Shown here one piece after another: positions 32,799-41,273 of a stretch of DNA of 64,000 nucleotides. A program made the position numbers and the translations under genes. Below the pieces are notes generated by a model. The model saw nothing but the letters and a program-made list of their open reading frames with translations, was not told where the DNA came from and did no database searches. The stretch is from positions 1 through 64,000 of the forward strand of contig CALESJ010000004.1 in the NCBI GenBank assembly GCA_937907025.1, written 5' to 3'. This DNA is from an uncultured Faecalibacterium sp. (lineage in GTDB: Bacteria > Bacillota > Clostridia > Oscillospirales > Ruminococcaceae). Numbering within the stretch: position 1 is the first letter of the stretch; the number at the start of each line of letters is the position of its first letter.

Positions 32799-33911
32799 AT
32801 GGATCATATTCTGTACGTCGAAATCAATCTGATCTGTATTCTGATTGTGGCCATGGAAGTGATTCAGCTTGTGCGGGGTATCGATCAGACCCCGCGGGTC
32901 CGGCTGTTCACCGGTCTGATGATTTTTGCCTTATGCAGTTTCTGCTTCGATCTTGTATGGGGATTTCTGCATGCAGCGGGTGCACCGGAACCCCTCAGCT
33001 GGACCATAAACCAGCTGTATTTTCTGGCCCTGAACCTGACAGCGGTGTTCTGGATGCTGTACGCCGAAACCTGCCTGGAATCTTCCTGGCTACACAAGCG
33101 GCATTTGCTCTTGCTTTCGCTCTCCCCTGCCATTCTGCTGCAACTGGTCACCCTGTCCGGTTTGGTGTTTCACATTGACCCGGAAGGATATCAACGTGGA
33201 CCGCTCCATTGGTTCCAGGTCCTGGTAGCGTATCTCTACATTGCCTGGCCCGCCGGGAAAGCCTTTATAAAATCCACCCAGCGCCGGCATTACGCCCATC
33301 GTTCCGAATACCGCATGCTGGCCTCCTTTGTGGTGTTTCCGCTGATTTTTTCTGTTTTGCAGCTGTTTTGGGGCGGCGATGCCCCCATGCTGTGCGTAGG
33401 CATCACCCTTTCCATCATTCTTTTGTATCAGAACCGGCAGGCGCGACTGATCTCCCGAGATCCGCTGACAGGTCTGAACAACCGCACCCAGTTGATCCAG
33501 TATCTTTCTGAGCACATCAAAAGCCATGATAAAATTCTGTACCTGATGATCATGGATGCCAACCGGTTCAAAACCATCAACGATACCTACGGGCACACGG
33601 CCGGGGACCGGGCATTGGTCCAGATCGCCACCGCCCTGAAAAAGGCGGTACCGCCCCGGTTCCTGATTGCACGGTATGGCGGCGATGAGTTCATCGTGGC
33701 CGGAGAAGTCGACAGTGAATCGGAGATTGCCCGTCTGCGCGACCGCATCGTGCAGACACTGGCCGAAGAAAACGCAGCCAGCGGTGAGCCGTTTCACGTT
33801 TCGCTGTGCATTGGATACGCTGCTTACAGCGATGACATGAACACAATCCCCGACCTGATCGAAGCAGCTGATCGGGAGTTATACAAAGCCAAGAAAAATC
33901 TGAGCCAATAA
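32799..33911 (+). CDS. Membrane diguanylate cyclase (7TM sensor plus GGDEF)
   Basis: A 370-residue protein. Residues 1 to about 215 form roughly seven hydrophobic helices, resembling the 7TM sensor modules of histidine kinases. A GGDEF domain follows from about 222 (SRDPLTGLNNRTQLIQYL). The active site is RYGGDEFIV, an intact GGDEF, and DANRFKTINDTYGHTAGD is the nucleotide region. There is no RxxD product-inhibition I-site five residues before GGDEF (RFLIARYGGDEF instead), so it should lack feedback inhibition of that type. It makes cyclic di-GMP in response to an unknown signal. The ATG at 32799 has GGAGG about 10 nt upstream. Confidence 0.9.
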   Translation: MDHILYVEINLICILIVAMEVIQLVRGIDQTPRVRLFTGLMIFALCSFCFDLVWGFLHAAGAPEPLSWTINQLYFLALNLTAVFWMLYAETCLESSWLHKRHLLLLSLSPAILLQLVTLSGLVFHIDPEGYQRGPLHWFQVLVAYLYIAWPAGKAFIKSTQRRHYAHRSEYRMLASFVVFPLIFSVLQLFWGGDAPMLCVGITLSIILLYQNRQARLISRDPLTGLNNRTQLIQYLSEHIKSHDKILYLMIMDANRFKTINDTYGHTAGDRALVQIATALKKAVPPRFLIARYGGDEFIVAGEVDSESEIARLRDRIVQTLAEENAASGEPFHVSLCIGYAAYSDDMNTIPDLIEAADRELYKAKKNLSQ

Positions 33912-33948
33912 AAAATGCCCTTCACCTTATGGTGGAGGGCATTTTTGG
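33911..33948. terminator. Bidirectional terminator between the cyclase and pepF
   Basis: AAAAATGCCCTTCACC and GGTGGAGGGCATTTTT form a stem with one wobble. A U-run follows on both strands, serving two converging genes. Confidence 0.88.
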
Positions 33949-33955
33949 TTGCTTA

Positions 33956-35644
33956 TTACAGCTGGTGCTGTTCGATCCAGGTTTCCACTTCCCGGGCCAG
34001 GTCAGTCAGGCTGCCGGGGGTGAACGGTACCTTCATGCCGGCGGCCTGGGCCAGCTCCGCATAAGAGGCGGTCCCGGCCAGGCGGGTCAGCTTCAGGTAG
34101 CGCTGCCAGGCGTCTTCGTGGTCATGCAGGGCCGCAATGAAGAACTGCAGCGCGATGACGGTGGCCAGGCAGTAGTCGATGTAATAGAACGGGCATTCAT
34201 AGATATGCAGCTGGCGCTGCCAGCCAGCACCACGGCCATAGAACGGCAGGTCGCCGAACTCGTTCCAGGGGCGATACTTGTGCTCCAGCTTGAGCCATTC
34301 GGCATTGCGCTGTTCCGGGGTCAGCTCCGGGTTCTGGTAGACAATATGCTGGAACTCATCCACCATGCAGCCATAGGGCAGGAACACAAAGCTGTCCTCG
34401 GCATGATACAGCTCATACTTATCGGTATCGGGGCCGAAGAACAGGTTGTGCCAGGGCGCGGTGAGGAATTCCATGGACATGGAGTGGATTTCGGCACTTT
34501 CCATGCCGGGGCACTGCAGTTCCTGGGGAATATCGGTGCGGGCAGCCAGGTAGGATTCCAGCGCATGACCGGCCTCGTGGGTCAGCACATCCACGTCGCC
34601 GGAAGTTCCGTTCCAGTTAGCAAAGATGAAAGGAGCCTTATAATCGGGGATGATTTCCTCATAGCCGCCGGTCATTTTGCCAGGACGGCTCATGACATCG
34701 AACATCTCGTTGTCCTGCATGAAGTCGATGAATTCGCCGGTGATGGGGCTCAGCTCATGGTACATCTTGCGGGCGCCGGCCATCAGCTCCTCATAAGTAC
34801 CATGAGGAGCCGGGTTGCCGTCTGCAAAGCAGACGCCGGAATCCCAGAACATGGGATGCTCAATGCCGGTACGCTTGGCGCGCAGATCCAGCATGCGGCG
34901 CAGCAGCGGCACCACCTGCTCTTCCACTTCCTTGCGGAAAGCCGCGACCTCTTTCTGGCCGTAGCCGATGCGGTTCATGCGGATATAGCTCAGTTCACTG
35001 TAATCCTTGTATCCCAGAATGTGAGCCTGCTCGGTACGGTTCTTCACCAGGCGGTCATACAAATCATCGAATTCGGCGCGGTGTGCGTCAAAGTAGGAAG
35101 CTTCGGCCTCATAGGCGGCCCGGCGCATGGCGGGGTCCATGCTCTCTTTGTAGGGCGTCAGCTGGGGAATGGTCAGCTGCTTGCCGTCCAGCTCCACCAG
35201 AGCACCGCCGTACAGCCGCTGGTATGCACTGGTCAGGGCGTTTTCTTCCTTCTGCAGGTCGATGACCCGCTCATCCATGGACAGCACCCGGTTTTTCAAA
35301 GTAGGCAGCACGGTGGAGCCAAAGGCTTTTTCCAGGGCCTCCGCGTGGGGGTTGGACAGAATGGCCCGGGCAATATCCGTTTCGGCATTGGCCACAGCCG
35401 GACCGTTGGCGTCAAACCAGTCCTGCTCGGCCGCCCAGGTCTTGTCCCGGGTATCCAGGGTATAGTGGATATTGGCCAGAATCTGCGCAGTGCGGTAATG
35501 GGCCAGGAAATCGTTTTCCTCCCGGTAGAGGTGAATCAATTCTTCTCCGCTTTCGGCCGCAGCCAGGCGTGCTGCCAAACCCTTGCAGCCGGTGAGAACA
35601 GCGTCCAGATCCGGGCGCTGATAGGTCATTTCAGAAAATTTCAT
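33956..35644 (-). CDS. pepF: M3 family oligoendopeptidase (PepF-like)
   Basis: This 562-residue cytoplasmic zinc metallopeptidase has active-site motif LTHEAGHALESYL (HExxH), with the third ligand Glu in the following MESAEIHSMSMEF helix. KAPFIFANWNGTSGDVDVL precedes it, as in clostridial M3 oligoendopeptidases. The N-terminus lacks a signal. It recycles peptides of roughly 5-15 residues. The ATG at 35644 follows AAAGGAG. It is a single-gene unit facing the cyclase gene. Confidence 0.93.
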   Translation of the reverse strand: MKFSEMTYQRPDLDAVLTGCKGLAARLAAAESGEELIHLYREENDFLAHYRTAQILANIHYTLDTRDKTWAAEQDWFDANGPAVANAETDIARAILSNPHAEALEKAFGSTVLPTLKNRVLSMDERVIDLQKEENALTSAYQRLYGGALVELDGKQLTIPQLTPYKESMDPAMRRAAYEAEASYFDAHRAEFDDLYDRLVKNRTEQAHILGYKDYSELSYIRMNRIGYGQKEVAAFRKEVEEQVVPLLRRMLDLRAKRTGIEHPMFWDSGVCFADGNPAPHGTYEELMAGARKMYHELSPITGEFIDFMQDNEMFDVMSRPGKMTGGYEEIIPDYKAPFIFANWNGTSGDVDVLTHEAGHALESYLAARTDIPQELQCPGMESAEIHSMSMEFLTAPWHNLFFGPDTDKYELYHAEDSFVFLPYGCMVDEFQHIVYQNPELTPEQRNAEWLKLEHKYRPWNEFGDLPFYGRGAGWQRQLHIYECPFYYIDYCLATVIALQFFIAALHDHEDAWQRYLKLTRLAGTASYAELAQAAGMKVPFTPGSLTDLAREVETWIEQHQL

Positions 35645-35729
35645 GAATCAGGTTTCTCCTTTCATGGGGCGTTTGCGCTTGTCTTTTAGAATAGCACACT
35701 TGCGGCAAAAAGGAAAGTGTACACGGCGC

Positions 35730-35758
35730 TTGCGTTTACCCGGGAAAAGGGGTAGTAT
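35730..35758 (+). promoter_or_regulatory. Promoter of the alpha-hydroxy-acid oxidase gene
   Basis: TTGCGT (35730-35735) and TAGTAT (35753-35758) are 17 nt apart, about 42 nt before the ATG. Confidence 0.65.
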
Positions 35759-35800
35759 AAAAACAGGTGAAAACCATACCTGAAAGGGAGATGTTTGGTA

Positions 35801-36814
35801 ATGACATATCAGGATATTGCAGAGCAGGCACGGGGCCAGATGGGTCCGTGCAAGGCTTGCCCTGTCTGTGATGGCCGGGCCTGCCGCGGAACCATTCCCG
35901 GACCGGGCGCCAAAGGTGTGGGCGATTGCGCCATCCGCAACTATGCGGCCTGGCAGGCTGTGCATGTGAACATGGACACCCTGTGTGAACCCGGCACCCC
36001 GGACACCAGCTGCACCATGTTGGGACACACCTTCAAGGTGCCGGTGTTTGCGGGTCCTGTGGGCGCCGTGCAGCTGCACTACGGCACCAAGTACGATGAC
36101 CTGGCATACAATGACATTCTGGTTCCCGCCTGCCGTGACGCCGGGATTCTGGCTTTCACCGGCGACGGAACCAACCCCGCCGTGATGGAAGCGGCCTGCC
36201 GTGTCATCGGGCAGAACAATGGTTTCGGTGTTCCCACCGTCAAGCCCTGGGATGCCGCCACTGTGGCCAAGAAGATGGCCCTGGTCCGGGAATCCGGCGC
36301 CTTTGCCGCCGCCATGGACATTGACGCCGCCGGTCTGCCTTTCCTGAAGAATCTGGACCCGCCCGCCGGCAGCAAGACGGTGGAGCAGCTGAGCGAAATC
36401 ATCCGGGATTCCGGTGTGCCGTTCATCGTCAAAGGCGTTATGACCGTCAAGGGAGCCGAGAAAGCTGTGCAGGCCGGTGCCACCGGTATTGTCGTATCCA
36501 ACCATGGCGGCCGTGTGCTGGACGGCACCCCTGCCACCGCCGAGGTCCTGCCGGAGATTGCCAAGGCCGTGAACGGTCGGGCACTGATTCTGGTGGACGG
36601 CGGCATCCGCACCGGTCTGGATGTGTTCCGTGCCCTGGCGCTGGGCGCCAATGCCGTGCTGATCGCCCGCCCCTTCGTCACCGCCGTGTATGGTGCCGGG
36701 GCCGAGGGTGTAAAAGCCTATGTGGACCAGCTGGCCGCTGAACTGGCCGATACCATGGCCATGTGCGGTGCCAAGACCCTGGCTGACATCACCCCGGATA
36801 TGGTCCGGCTGTGA
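35801..36814 (+). CDS. FMN-dependent alpha-hydroxy-acid oxidising protein with N-terminal Cys cluster
   Basis: A 337-residue TIM-barrel flavoprotein of the lactate/glycolate oxidase family. FMN and substrate motifs are VSNHGGRVLDGTPATAEVL (the catalytic His in NHGGR) and VDGGIRTGLDVFRALALGAN. Unlike classical members it begins with a cysteine cluster, CKACPVCDGRACRG (residues 19-32), which could hold an Fe-S cluster or zinc. This version is common in anaerobic Clostridia, and its substrate is unproven. A TTG at 35795 would add two residues. The ATG at 35801 is preferred. Confidence 0.88.
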   Translation: MTYQDIAEQARGQMGPCKACPVCDGRACRGTIPGPGAKGVGDCAIRNYAAWQAVHVNMDTLCEPGTPDTSCTMLGHTFKVPVFAGPVGAVQLHYGTKYDDLAYNDILVPACRDAGILAFTGDGTNPAVMEAACRVIGQNNGFGVPTVKPWDAATVAKKMALVRESGAFAAAMDIDAAGLPFLKNLDPPAGSKTVEQLSEIIRDSGVPFIVKGVMTVKGAEKAVQAGATGIVVSNHGGRVLDGTPATAEVLPEIAKAVNGRALILVDGGIRTGLDVFRALALGANAVLIARPFVTAVYGAGAEGVKAYVDQLAAELADTMAMCGAKTLADITPDMVRL

Positions 36815-36829
36815 TGCTGCCATAAACTG

Positions 36830-36870
36830 AAAAAAGTCCCGGGCTGCCTGTGACAGTCCGGGGCTTTTTT
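36830..36870. terminator. Bidirectional terminator between the oxidase gene and plsY
   Basis: AAAAAAGTCCCGGG and CCGGGGCTTTTTT form the stem, with U-runs on both strands. It can serve the plus-strand oxidase and the minus-strand DUF512-der-plsY unit. Confidence 0.87.
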
Positions 36871-36931
36871 ATTTGTGCTTGTGTATCAGCGGGGAGGCTT
36901 CCGGTCGCCGCAATACGGCCTTCTGCCCATA

Positions 36932-37603
36932 TTATTTTCCATCGGATTCTTTCTTTTTCTGGCCAAAGCGGTATTCGGTGCCGTTGCGCAGGCGCTGGAT
37001 GTTTGAGCGGTGCATGTAGATAACCATGGCAGCCATGACCACGCTGCAGACGCCGATAAACACCAGGGTGGGCACATCCGCACCGTGCCACGCCCAGAAG
37101 CAGAGCGTCAGAATCGGGTACACCGCCGCAATAATGATGCTACCCAGGGAAACGATGCGAGTGATGGCAAATTCGATGAGGAAAATGACCACCAGCATCA
37201 GGAAGACCACCGGCTGCAGGGCCAGGATGGCACCACCGCAGACCAGCACGCCCTTGCCGCCCTTGAAGCCGAACCACACCGGTTTCATATGGCCGATGCA
37301 GGCAAAGACAGCGGCCAGATAAGCCCCGCAGGCGGGGTCAAATTCAGGCACCAGGGCAGAAAACAACCATTTGCCGATGAGTACCGCCACAGCGCCCTTG
37401 GCCACATCGCCGACGGCGGTGGCTGCACCGGGCAGTTTTCCGTAAGTTCGCAGCATGTTGGTCATCCCGGCGCTGCCGCTGCCGTGGGTCCGCACATCGT
37501 CACGGCAAAGCAGGTTCGAGATCAGGATACCAAACACGATGCTGCCGAGCAGGTAACCTTCCAAAATCACCAGCACAACAGCTGCGATAAGATGAAGCGT
37601 CAT
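36932..37603 (-). CDS. plsY: Glycerol-3-phosphate acyltransferase PlsY (variant motif)
   Basis: It transfers the acyl group of acyl-phosphate to glycerol-3-phosphate, the first step of phospholipid synthesis. The 223-residue protein has five or more membrane helices. The first motif reads GSGSAGMTNMLRTYG, where most PlsY have GSGNxGATNxxR. The other motifs are present: GDVAKGAVAVLI and GFKGGKGV. The hydrophilic C-terminus is longer than usual and lysine-rich (GQKKKESDGK). It is the last gene of a unit with DUF512 and der. Confidence 0.9.
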   Translation of the reverse strand: MTLHLIAAVVLVILEGYLLGSIVFGILISNLLCRDDVRTHGSGSAGMTNMLRTYGKLPGAATAVGDVAKGAVAVLIGKWLFSALVPEFDPACGAYLAAVFACIGHMKPVWFGFKGGKGVLVCGGAILALQPVVFLMLVVIFLIEFAITRIVSLGSIIIAAVYPILTLCFWAWHGADVPTLVFIGVCSVVMAAMVIYMHRSNIQRLRNGTEYRFGQKKKESDGK

Positions 37604-37622
37604 GATTCCTTCCCCTTTCGAT

Positions 37623-38954
37623 TCATCGGGCTGATCCGTCGCCGTGTTCGCGCACGAGCATGCGCACCGGCGTCCCGGTCAGACCGAAGTTTTCACGGAT
37701 CTGGTTTTCGATATACCGCTGATACGAGAAGTGGAACAGCGCCCGCTGGTTGACAAAGCAGACGAATGTCGGCGGGCGGGTGGAACTCTGGGTAATATAG
37801 AAGATCTTCAGGCGCTTGCCCTTGTCTGAAGGCGGCTGCACCCGTGCCGTGGCCCGGGCCAGCATTTCATTGAGAGCACCGGTGGGGATGCGCGTACCGT
37901 TCTGCACATCCACATAGTGAATGGTTTCGAACAGCTTGTCGATACGCTGGCCGGTCTTGGCGCTGATGAAGATGATGGGCGCATAGGACATGAAGCTGAA
38001 GGATTCTTCCAGTTCCTTGCGCATGCGGTCCATGGTATAGGTGTCTTTTTCCACCGCATCCCATTTGTTCACTGCAATGATGCAGGCCTTGCCCTGTTCG
38101 TGGGCATACCCGGCCACCTTGGAATCCTGCTCGGTAAAGCCCACGGTAGCATCGATCATGATAACGCAGACACGGCTGCGTTCCACTGCGGCCAGACTGC
38201 GCAGCACGCTGAATCGTTCCACGCCGCTTTCCACCTTGCCCTTTTTGCGCAGGCCGGCGGTGTCGGTGAAGATGAACTTGCCGTACTGGTTTTCCACCTC
38301 GGTGTCAATGGCATCCCGGGTGGTACCGGCTTCGTTGGCCACGATCAGGCGGTCCTCGCCCAGAATGTGGTTAATGAGGCTGGACTTGCCCACATTGGGG
38401 CGGCCGATGACTGCCACCGGAATCCGGTCCTCATCCTCCTGCTCTTCCTCAGAGAAGTTCAGATGAGAACAGACGGCGTCCAGCAGGTCGCCGGTGCCGT
38501 GACCGTGCACGCCGGAAACAGGCACCAGTTCCCCCAGGCCCAGGGCGTAAAAATCATACAGCTCCATGGGCGGTTCGCCGATCTTATCGCATTTGTTCAC
38601 GGCCAGCACCACCGGCTTACCGCTGCGCATGAGCATGGAAGCCACTTCATGGTCCTGGGGGGTCACACCGGCCCGCAGGTCGGTGACCATCACGATGCAG
38701 TCGGCAGAATCAATGGCCATCTGCGCCTGCTGACGCATATGGGCCAGAATGCCGTCGTCAATGCTGGGTTCGATACCACCGGTATCCACCAGCAGGAATT
38801 TGTGGCCGTTCCATTCGCAGTCGCAGAAGATGCGGTCCCGGGTAACGCCGGGGGTGTCTTCCACAATGGCGATGCGCTGGCCGGTGAGTTTATTGAAGAT
38901 GGTGGACTTGCCCACATTGGGGCGGCCCACGATGGCCACGATCGGTTTTGCCAT
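37623..38954 (-). CDS. der: Ribosome biogenesis GTPase Der (EngA)
   Basis: This essential GTPase for 50S assembly has 443 residues and two G domains in tandem. The first has GRPNVGKSTIFN (residues 10-21), DTGGIE and NKCDK. The second has GRPNVGKSSLIN, DTAGLR and NKWDA. The C-terminal KH-like domain ends in FGLTGTPVRMLVREHG. The start is 4 nt past the DUF512 stop, with AAAGGAGG before it, so the two are cotranscribed. Confidence 0.97.
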   Translation of the reverse strand: MAKPIVAIVGRPNVGKSTIFNKLTGQRIAIVEDTPGVTRDRIFCDCEWNGHKFLLVDTGGIEPSIDDGILAHMRQQAQMAIDSADCIVMVTDLRAGVTPQDHEVASMLMRSGKPVVLAVNKCDKIGEPPMELYDFYALGLGELVPVSGVHGHGTGDLLDAVCSHLNFSEEEQEDEDRIPVAVIGRPNVGKSSLINHILGEDRLIVANEAGTTRDAIDTEVENQYGKFIFTDTAGLRKKGKVESGVERFSVLRSLAAVERSRVCVIMIDATVGFTEQDSKVAGYAHEQGKACIIAVNKWDAVEKDTYTMDRMRKELEESFSFMSYAPIIFISAKTGQRIDKLFETIHYVDVQNGTRIPTGALNEMLARATARVQPPSDKGKRLKIFYITQSSTRPPTFVCFVNQRALFHFSYQRYIENQIRENFGLTGTPVRMLVREHGDGSAR

Positions 38955-38958
38955 GTGG

Positions 38959-40299
38959 TCATTCCTCCTTTGGCTTGTGGGGGGCGGCTTTGAGCATCCG
39001 CACTCCCAGATACGCGCGGCAGCTGCCCGCGCCGTCGGTGGGGATCACCACCACCCGGCAGCCCAGGGCTTCGCCCAGCTGTTCGGGAGTGATGTCGTCG
39101 AGGAAGCGGTCTTCCTCGTCCTGCAGCATGACCGCGGGCACCGCCAGAATATGGCTGCTGAGTTTGCCGCGGCACTGGTCGATGATGTCAGTGGCTGTAA
39201 CCAGGCCCGCCACGCTCACATTGCCGCCGAAAAAGCGGTTTTCGATGGCGTGAACGGTGATATGCACACCGGGATAGCGGCGCTGGGTTTCCTGCGCCAT
39301 CTGCTCAATGAGCGGTGCGGCCAGTGTACCGGTGGCCACATCAAAATGGCGGGGCAAAACCAGGCGGCGGGGCTTGGACAGTTCCTGCAGGAAGGTATCG
39401 TAATACTGGCGCCACATACCCACGCCGTCTTCCAACTGCGCGAAATCATCATAAAATTCCGTGGGCGGAATCTCCCGTCCGGCGGTCAGATACCATTCGT
39501 CGCTGGGGTACACGATGCTGCGGCCGTACTGTTCCCGGCAGCGGCGGCTGTACTCTTCCAGAATATCCAGGGTTTCCCCGGCTGTTTTGGCGTCGTAGGG
39601 CGTCAGCTTGAACAGCTTGTCCCGGTAGTCGGTGACGCCGGCCGGCACGGCGGCGATGCTGCCCACATGGGGACGCAGGGCCAGCAGGTCATCCAACGTA
39701 TGGCGCAGCTCGTCGCCATCATTGATGCCCCGGCACAGCACCAGCTGGCAGTTCATCTCGATGCCGCCTTTGGCGAACACATCCAGATATTTCAGGGTAT
39801 CGGCGGCTTTTTTGTTGGCCATCATCCGCACACGCAGGGCTGGATTGGTGGTGTGCACCGAGATGAAGATGGGGCTGATGTGCATCTTGACGATGCGCTC
39901 CACCTCCCGCTCGGAGAGGTTGGTCATGGTGATATAGTTGCCGTACAGAAAGGACAGACGCTCGTCGTCGTCCTTGAAATACAGCGGTGCACGCATGCCC
40001 GGGGGCAGCTGGTCGATGAAGCAGAACATGCAATGGTTATCGCAGCTGTGCTTCTCGTCCGCCAGGTAAGTTTTGAAGTTGCAGCCCAGCGGCTCGTACT
40101 CATCCTTTTCCACCGAGATGTCCCGCTGGGTGCCGTCCTCGCAGACGGTGAGGGTGAAGTGCTTGGACGCGGTGTAGAACTGATAATCGAGGGCATCACA
40201 CAAAGGGTTGCCGTCAATGGCCAGCAACAGGCATCCGGTATTCAGACCCAGGCGCTGTGCCAGAGAGTTTTCGTCCACGCTTTGAACGACCAGCGGCAT
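38959..40299 (-). CDS. DUF512 family protein: PDZ-like domain plus radical-SAM-like Fe-S domain
   Basis: A 446-residue protein. The N-terminal PDZ-like region (VDENSLAQRLGLNTGCLLLA) leads into a DUF512 radical-SAM-like core. The cysteine set is in the SCDNHCMFCFIDQLPPGMR segment (C-x3-C-x2-C, the radical SAM cluster pattern). The C-terminal half contains YPSDEWYLTAGREIPP. The function is unknown. The gene is nearly always next to der in Clostridia, which hints at a link to ribosome assembly or tRNA/rRNA modification. Confidence 0.9.
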   Translation of the reverse strand: MPLVVQSVDENSLAQRLGLNTGCLLLAIDGNPLCDALDYQFYTASKHFTLTVCEDGTQRDISVEKDEYEPLGCNFKTYLADEKHSCDNHCMFCFIDQLPPGMRAPLYFKDDDERLSFLYGNYITMTNLSEREVERIVKMHISPIFISVHTTNPALRVRMMANKKAADTLKYLDVFAKGGIEMNCQLVLCRGINDGDELRHTLDDLLALRPHVGSIAAVPAGVTDYRDKLFKLTPYDAKTAGETLDILEEYSRRCREQYGRSIVYPSDEWYLTAGREIPPTEFYDDFAQLEDGVGMWRQYYDTFLQELSKPRRLVLPRHFDVATGTLAAPLIEQMAQETQRRYPGVHITVHAIENRFFGGNVSVAGLVTATDIIDQCRGKLSSHILAVPAVMLQDEEDRFLDDITPEQLGEALGCRVVVIPTDGAGSCRAYLGVRMLKAAPHKPKEE

Positions 40300-40333
40300 T
40301 GCTCATTCCCCTTTCCTTAGCGATGGTAACAGT

Positions 40334-40339
40334 AGTATA
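40334..40339 (-). promoter_or_regulatory. Extended -10 promoter for DUF512-der-plsY
   Basis: On the minus strand TGG-TATACT gives a strong extended -10 (the hexamer is at 40334-40339). The -35 region TTTTTC is weak. The transcript would start about 30 nt before the DUF512 ATG. Confidence 0.55.
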
Positions 40340-40355
40340 CCACGAAAATACGCAA

Positions 40356-40388
40356 AGAAAAAGAGGGGGCACTGCGCCCCCTCCCCTG
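40356..40388 (-). terminator. Terminator of yceD-rpmF
   Basis: A stem GAGGGGGC/GCCCCCTC with a 5-nt loop is followed on the minus strand by TTTTTCTTT. It lies 17 nt past the rpmF stop. Confidence 0.9.
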
Positions 40389-40404
40389 CTTTGAAAAAAT
40401 CCGC

Positions 40405-40593
40405 TCAGGCTTCCTTGTTGACCTTAACGACTTCACGGCCTTTGTAGTAGCCGCACTTGCCACAAACCTGATGGGGCACCGTCAGCTCGCCGCACTGAGG
40501 ACATTTCACCAGCGTAGGCGCTTCCAGCTTCCAGACATTGGAACGGCGCTTGTCGCGGCGGGCTTTGGACTGCTTTCTCTTAGGGACTGCCAT
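40405..40593 (-). CDS. rpmF: 50S ribosomal protein L32
   Basis: A 62-residue L32, starting MAVPKRKQSKARRDKRRS as expected. It keeps both zinc-binding cysteine pairs, CPQCGE and CGKCGYYKG, so it is the zinc-containing (C+) form. It lies directly after yceD, the common bacterial order. Confidence 0.97.
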   Translation of the reverse strand: MAVPKRKQSKARRDKRRSNVWKLEAPTLVKCPQCGELTVPHQVCGKCGYYKGREVVKVNKEA

Positions 40594-40617
40594 TTTATCG
40601 CACCTCCTTGGTGAATT

Positions 40618-41118
40618 TCAACTAAGCAGTTGTTTTAATATGCTAAGCCTTGCATCCACAGGGGCGGCTTCGGCCGCCACTTGGCAGGCACAGCCTTCCG
40701 CTTTTCTTTTGCCGCAGATGGGGCATAGACCTTGGCAATCGGGGCTGCACAGCAGCACCCGCGGGACCTCGAAGATCAGTTCTTGATATGCGAGTTCCCG
40801 CAAATCCAGTTGACCCTGTTCATCCAGAGGCAGCTCGAAATCCACATCGTCGATATCGCGCATGCGTACCAGATAATCACGGGTGAAGTCATAGGATTCA
40901 TGCACCGGCGCCAGACAGCGGGCACATTCAGCTTCAATTTCAGCCTTGATGTGCAGCGTCATGACCGCGCCTTCCTGCGTGGGATGAGCGGTAAACTCAC
41001 ATTCCAGCGGAGCAGGCACACGGAATCCGTCCCAGTCAGCCGCCGAAAGATCGGCGGAAAACTGCGTTGCATAGGGCGTTTTCGCGCTTTGCAGAAAGTT
41101 ACGAATATCGAATTGCAT
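40618..41118 (-). CDS. yceD: YceD family (DUF177) 23S rRNA accumulation protein
   Basis: This 166-residue protein has the DUF177 pattern: AECARCLAPVHESYDFTRDY with a CxxC, then VDFELPLDEQGQLDLREL and the second metal pair CSPDCQGLCPICGKRK. YceD supports 23S rRNA accumulation and, in plants, processing. It is upstream of rpmF and transcribed from a consensus promoter. The start at 41118 follows GAGGTGAAGT. Confidence 0.92.
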   Translation of the reverse strand: MQFDIRNFLQSAKTPYATQFSADLSAADWDGFRVPAPLECEFTAHPTQEGAVMTLHIKAEIEAECARCLAPVHESYDFTRDYLVRMRDIDDVDFELPLDEQGQLDLRELAYQELIFEVPRVLLCSPDCQGLCPICGKRKAEGCACQVAAEAAPVDARLSILKQLLS

Positions 41119-41144
41119 ACTTCACCTCAAAAGGTCGCTTATCT

Positions 41145-41173
41145 AGTATACACAAGGAAGGGGGGCTTGTCAA
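41145..41173 (-). promoter_or_regulatory. Consensus promoter of yceD-rpmF
   Basis: On the minus strand TTGACA (41168-41173) and TATACT (41145-41150) are 17 nt apart, about 27 nt before the yceD ATG. Part of this box (GTATACACAAG) is repeated at 41218-41228. Confidence 0.88.
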
Positions 41174-41226
41174 CCAAAATCTGCAAAAAAGCGCAAGAAA
41201 TTGTTTTACCCCCTATGGTATACACA

Positions 41227-41261
41227 AGAAAAGGGGCGGTGCCCCGAAAGGACCGCCCCCT
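41227..41261 (-). terminator. Terminator of the small P-loop gene
   Basis: A stem GGGGCGGT/ACCGCCCC is followed by TTTTCTTG on the minus strand. It sits 13 nt after the stop. Confidence 0.8.
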
Positions 41262-41273
41262 GCCGCATTGCGG

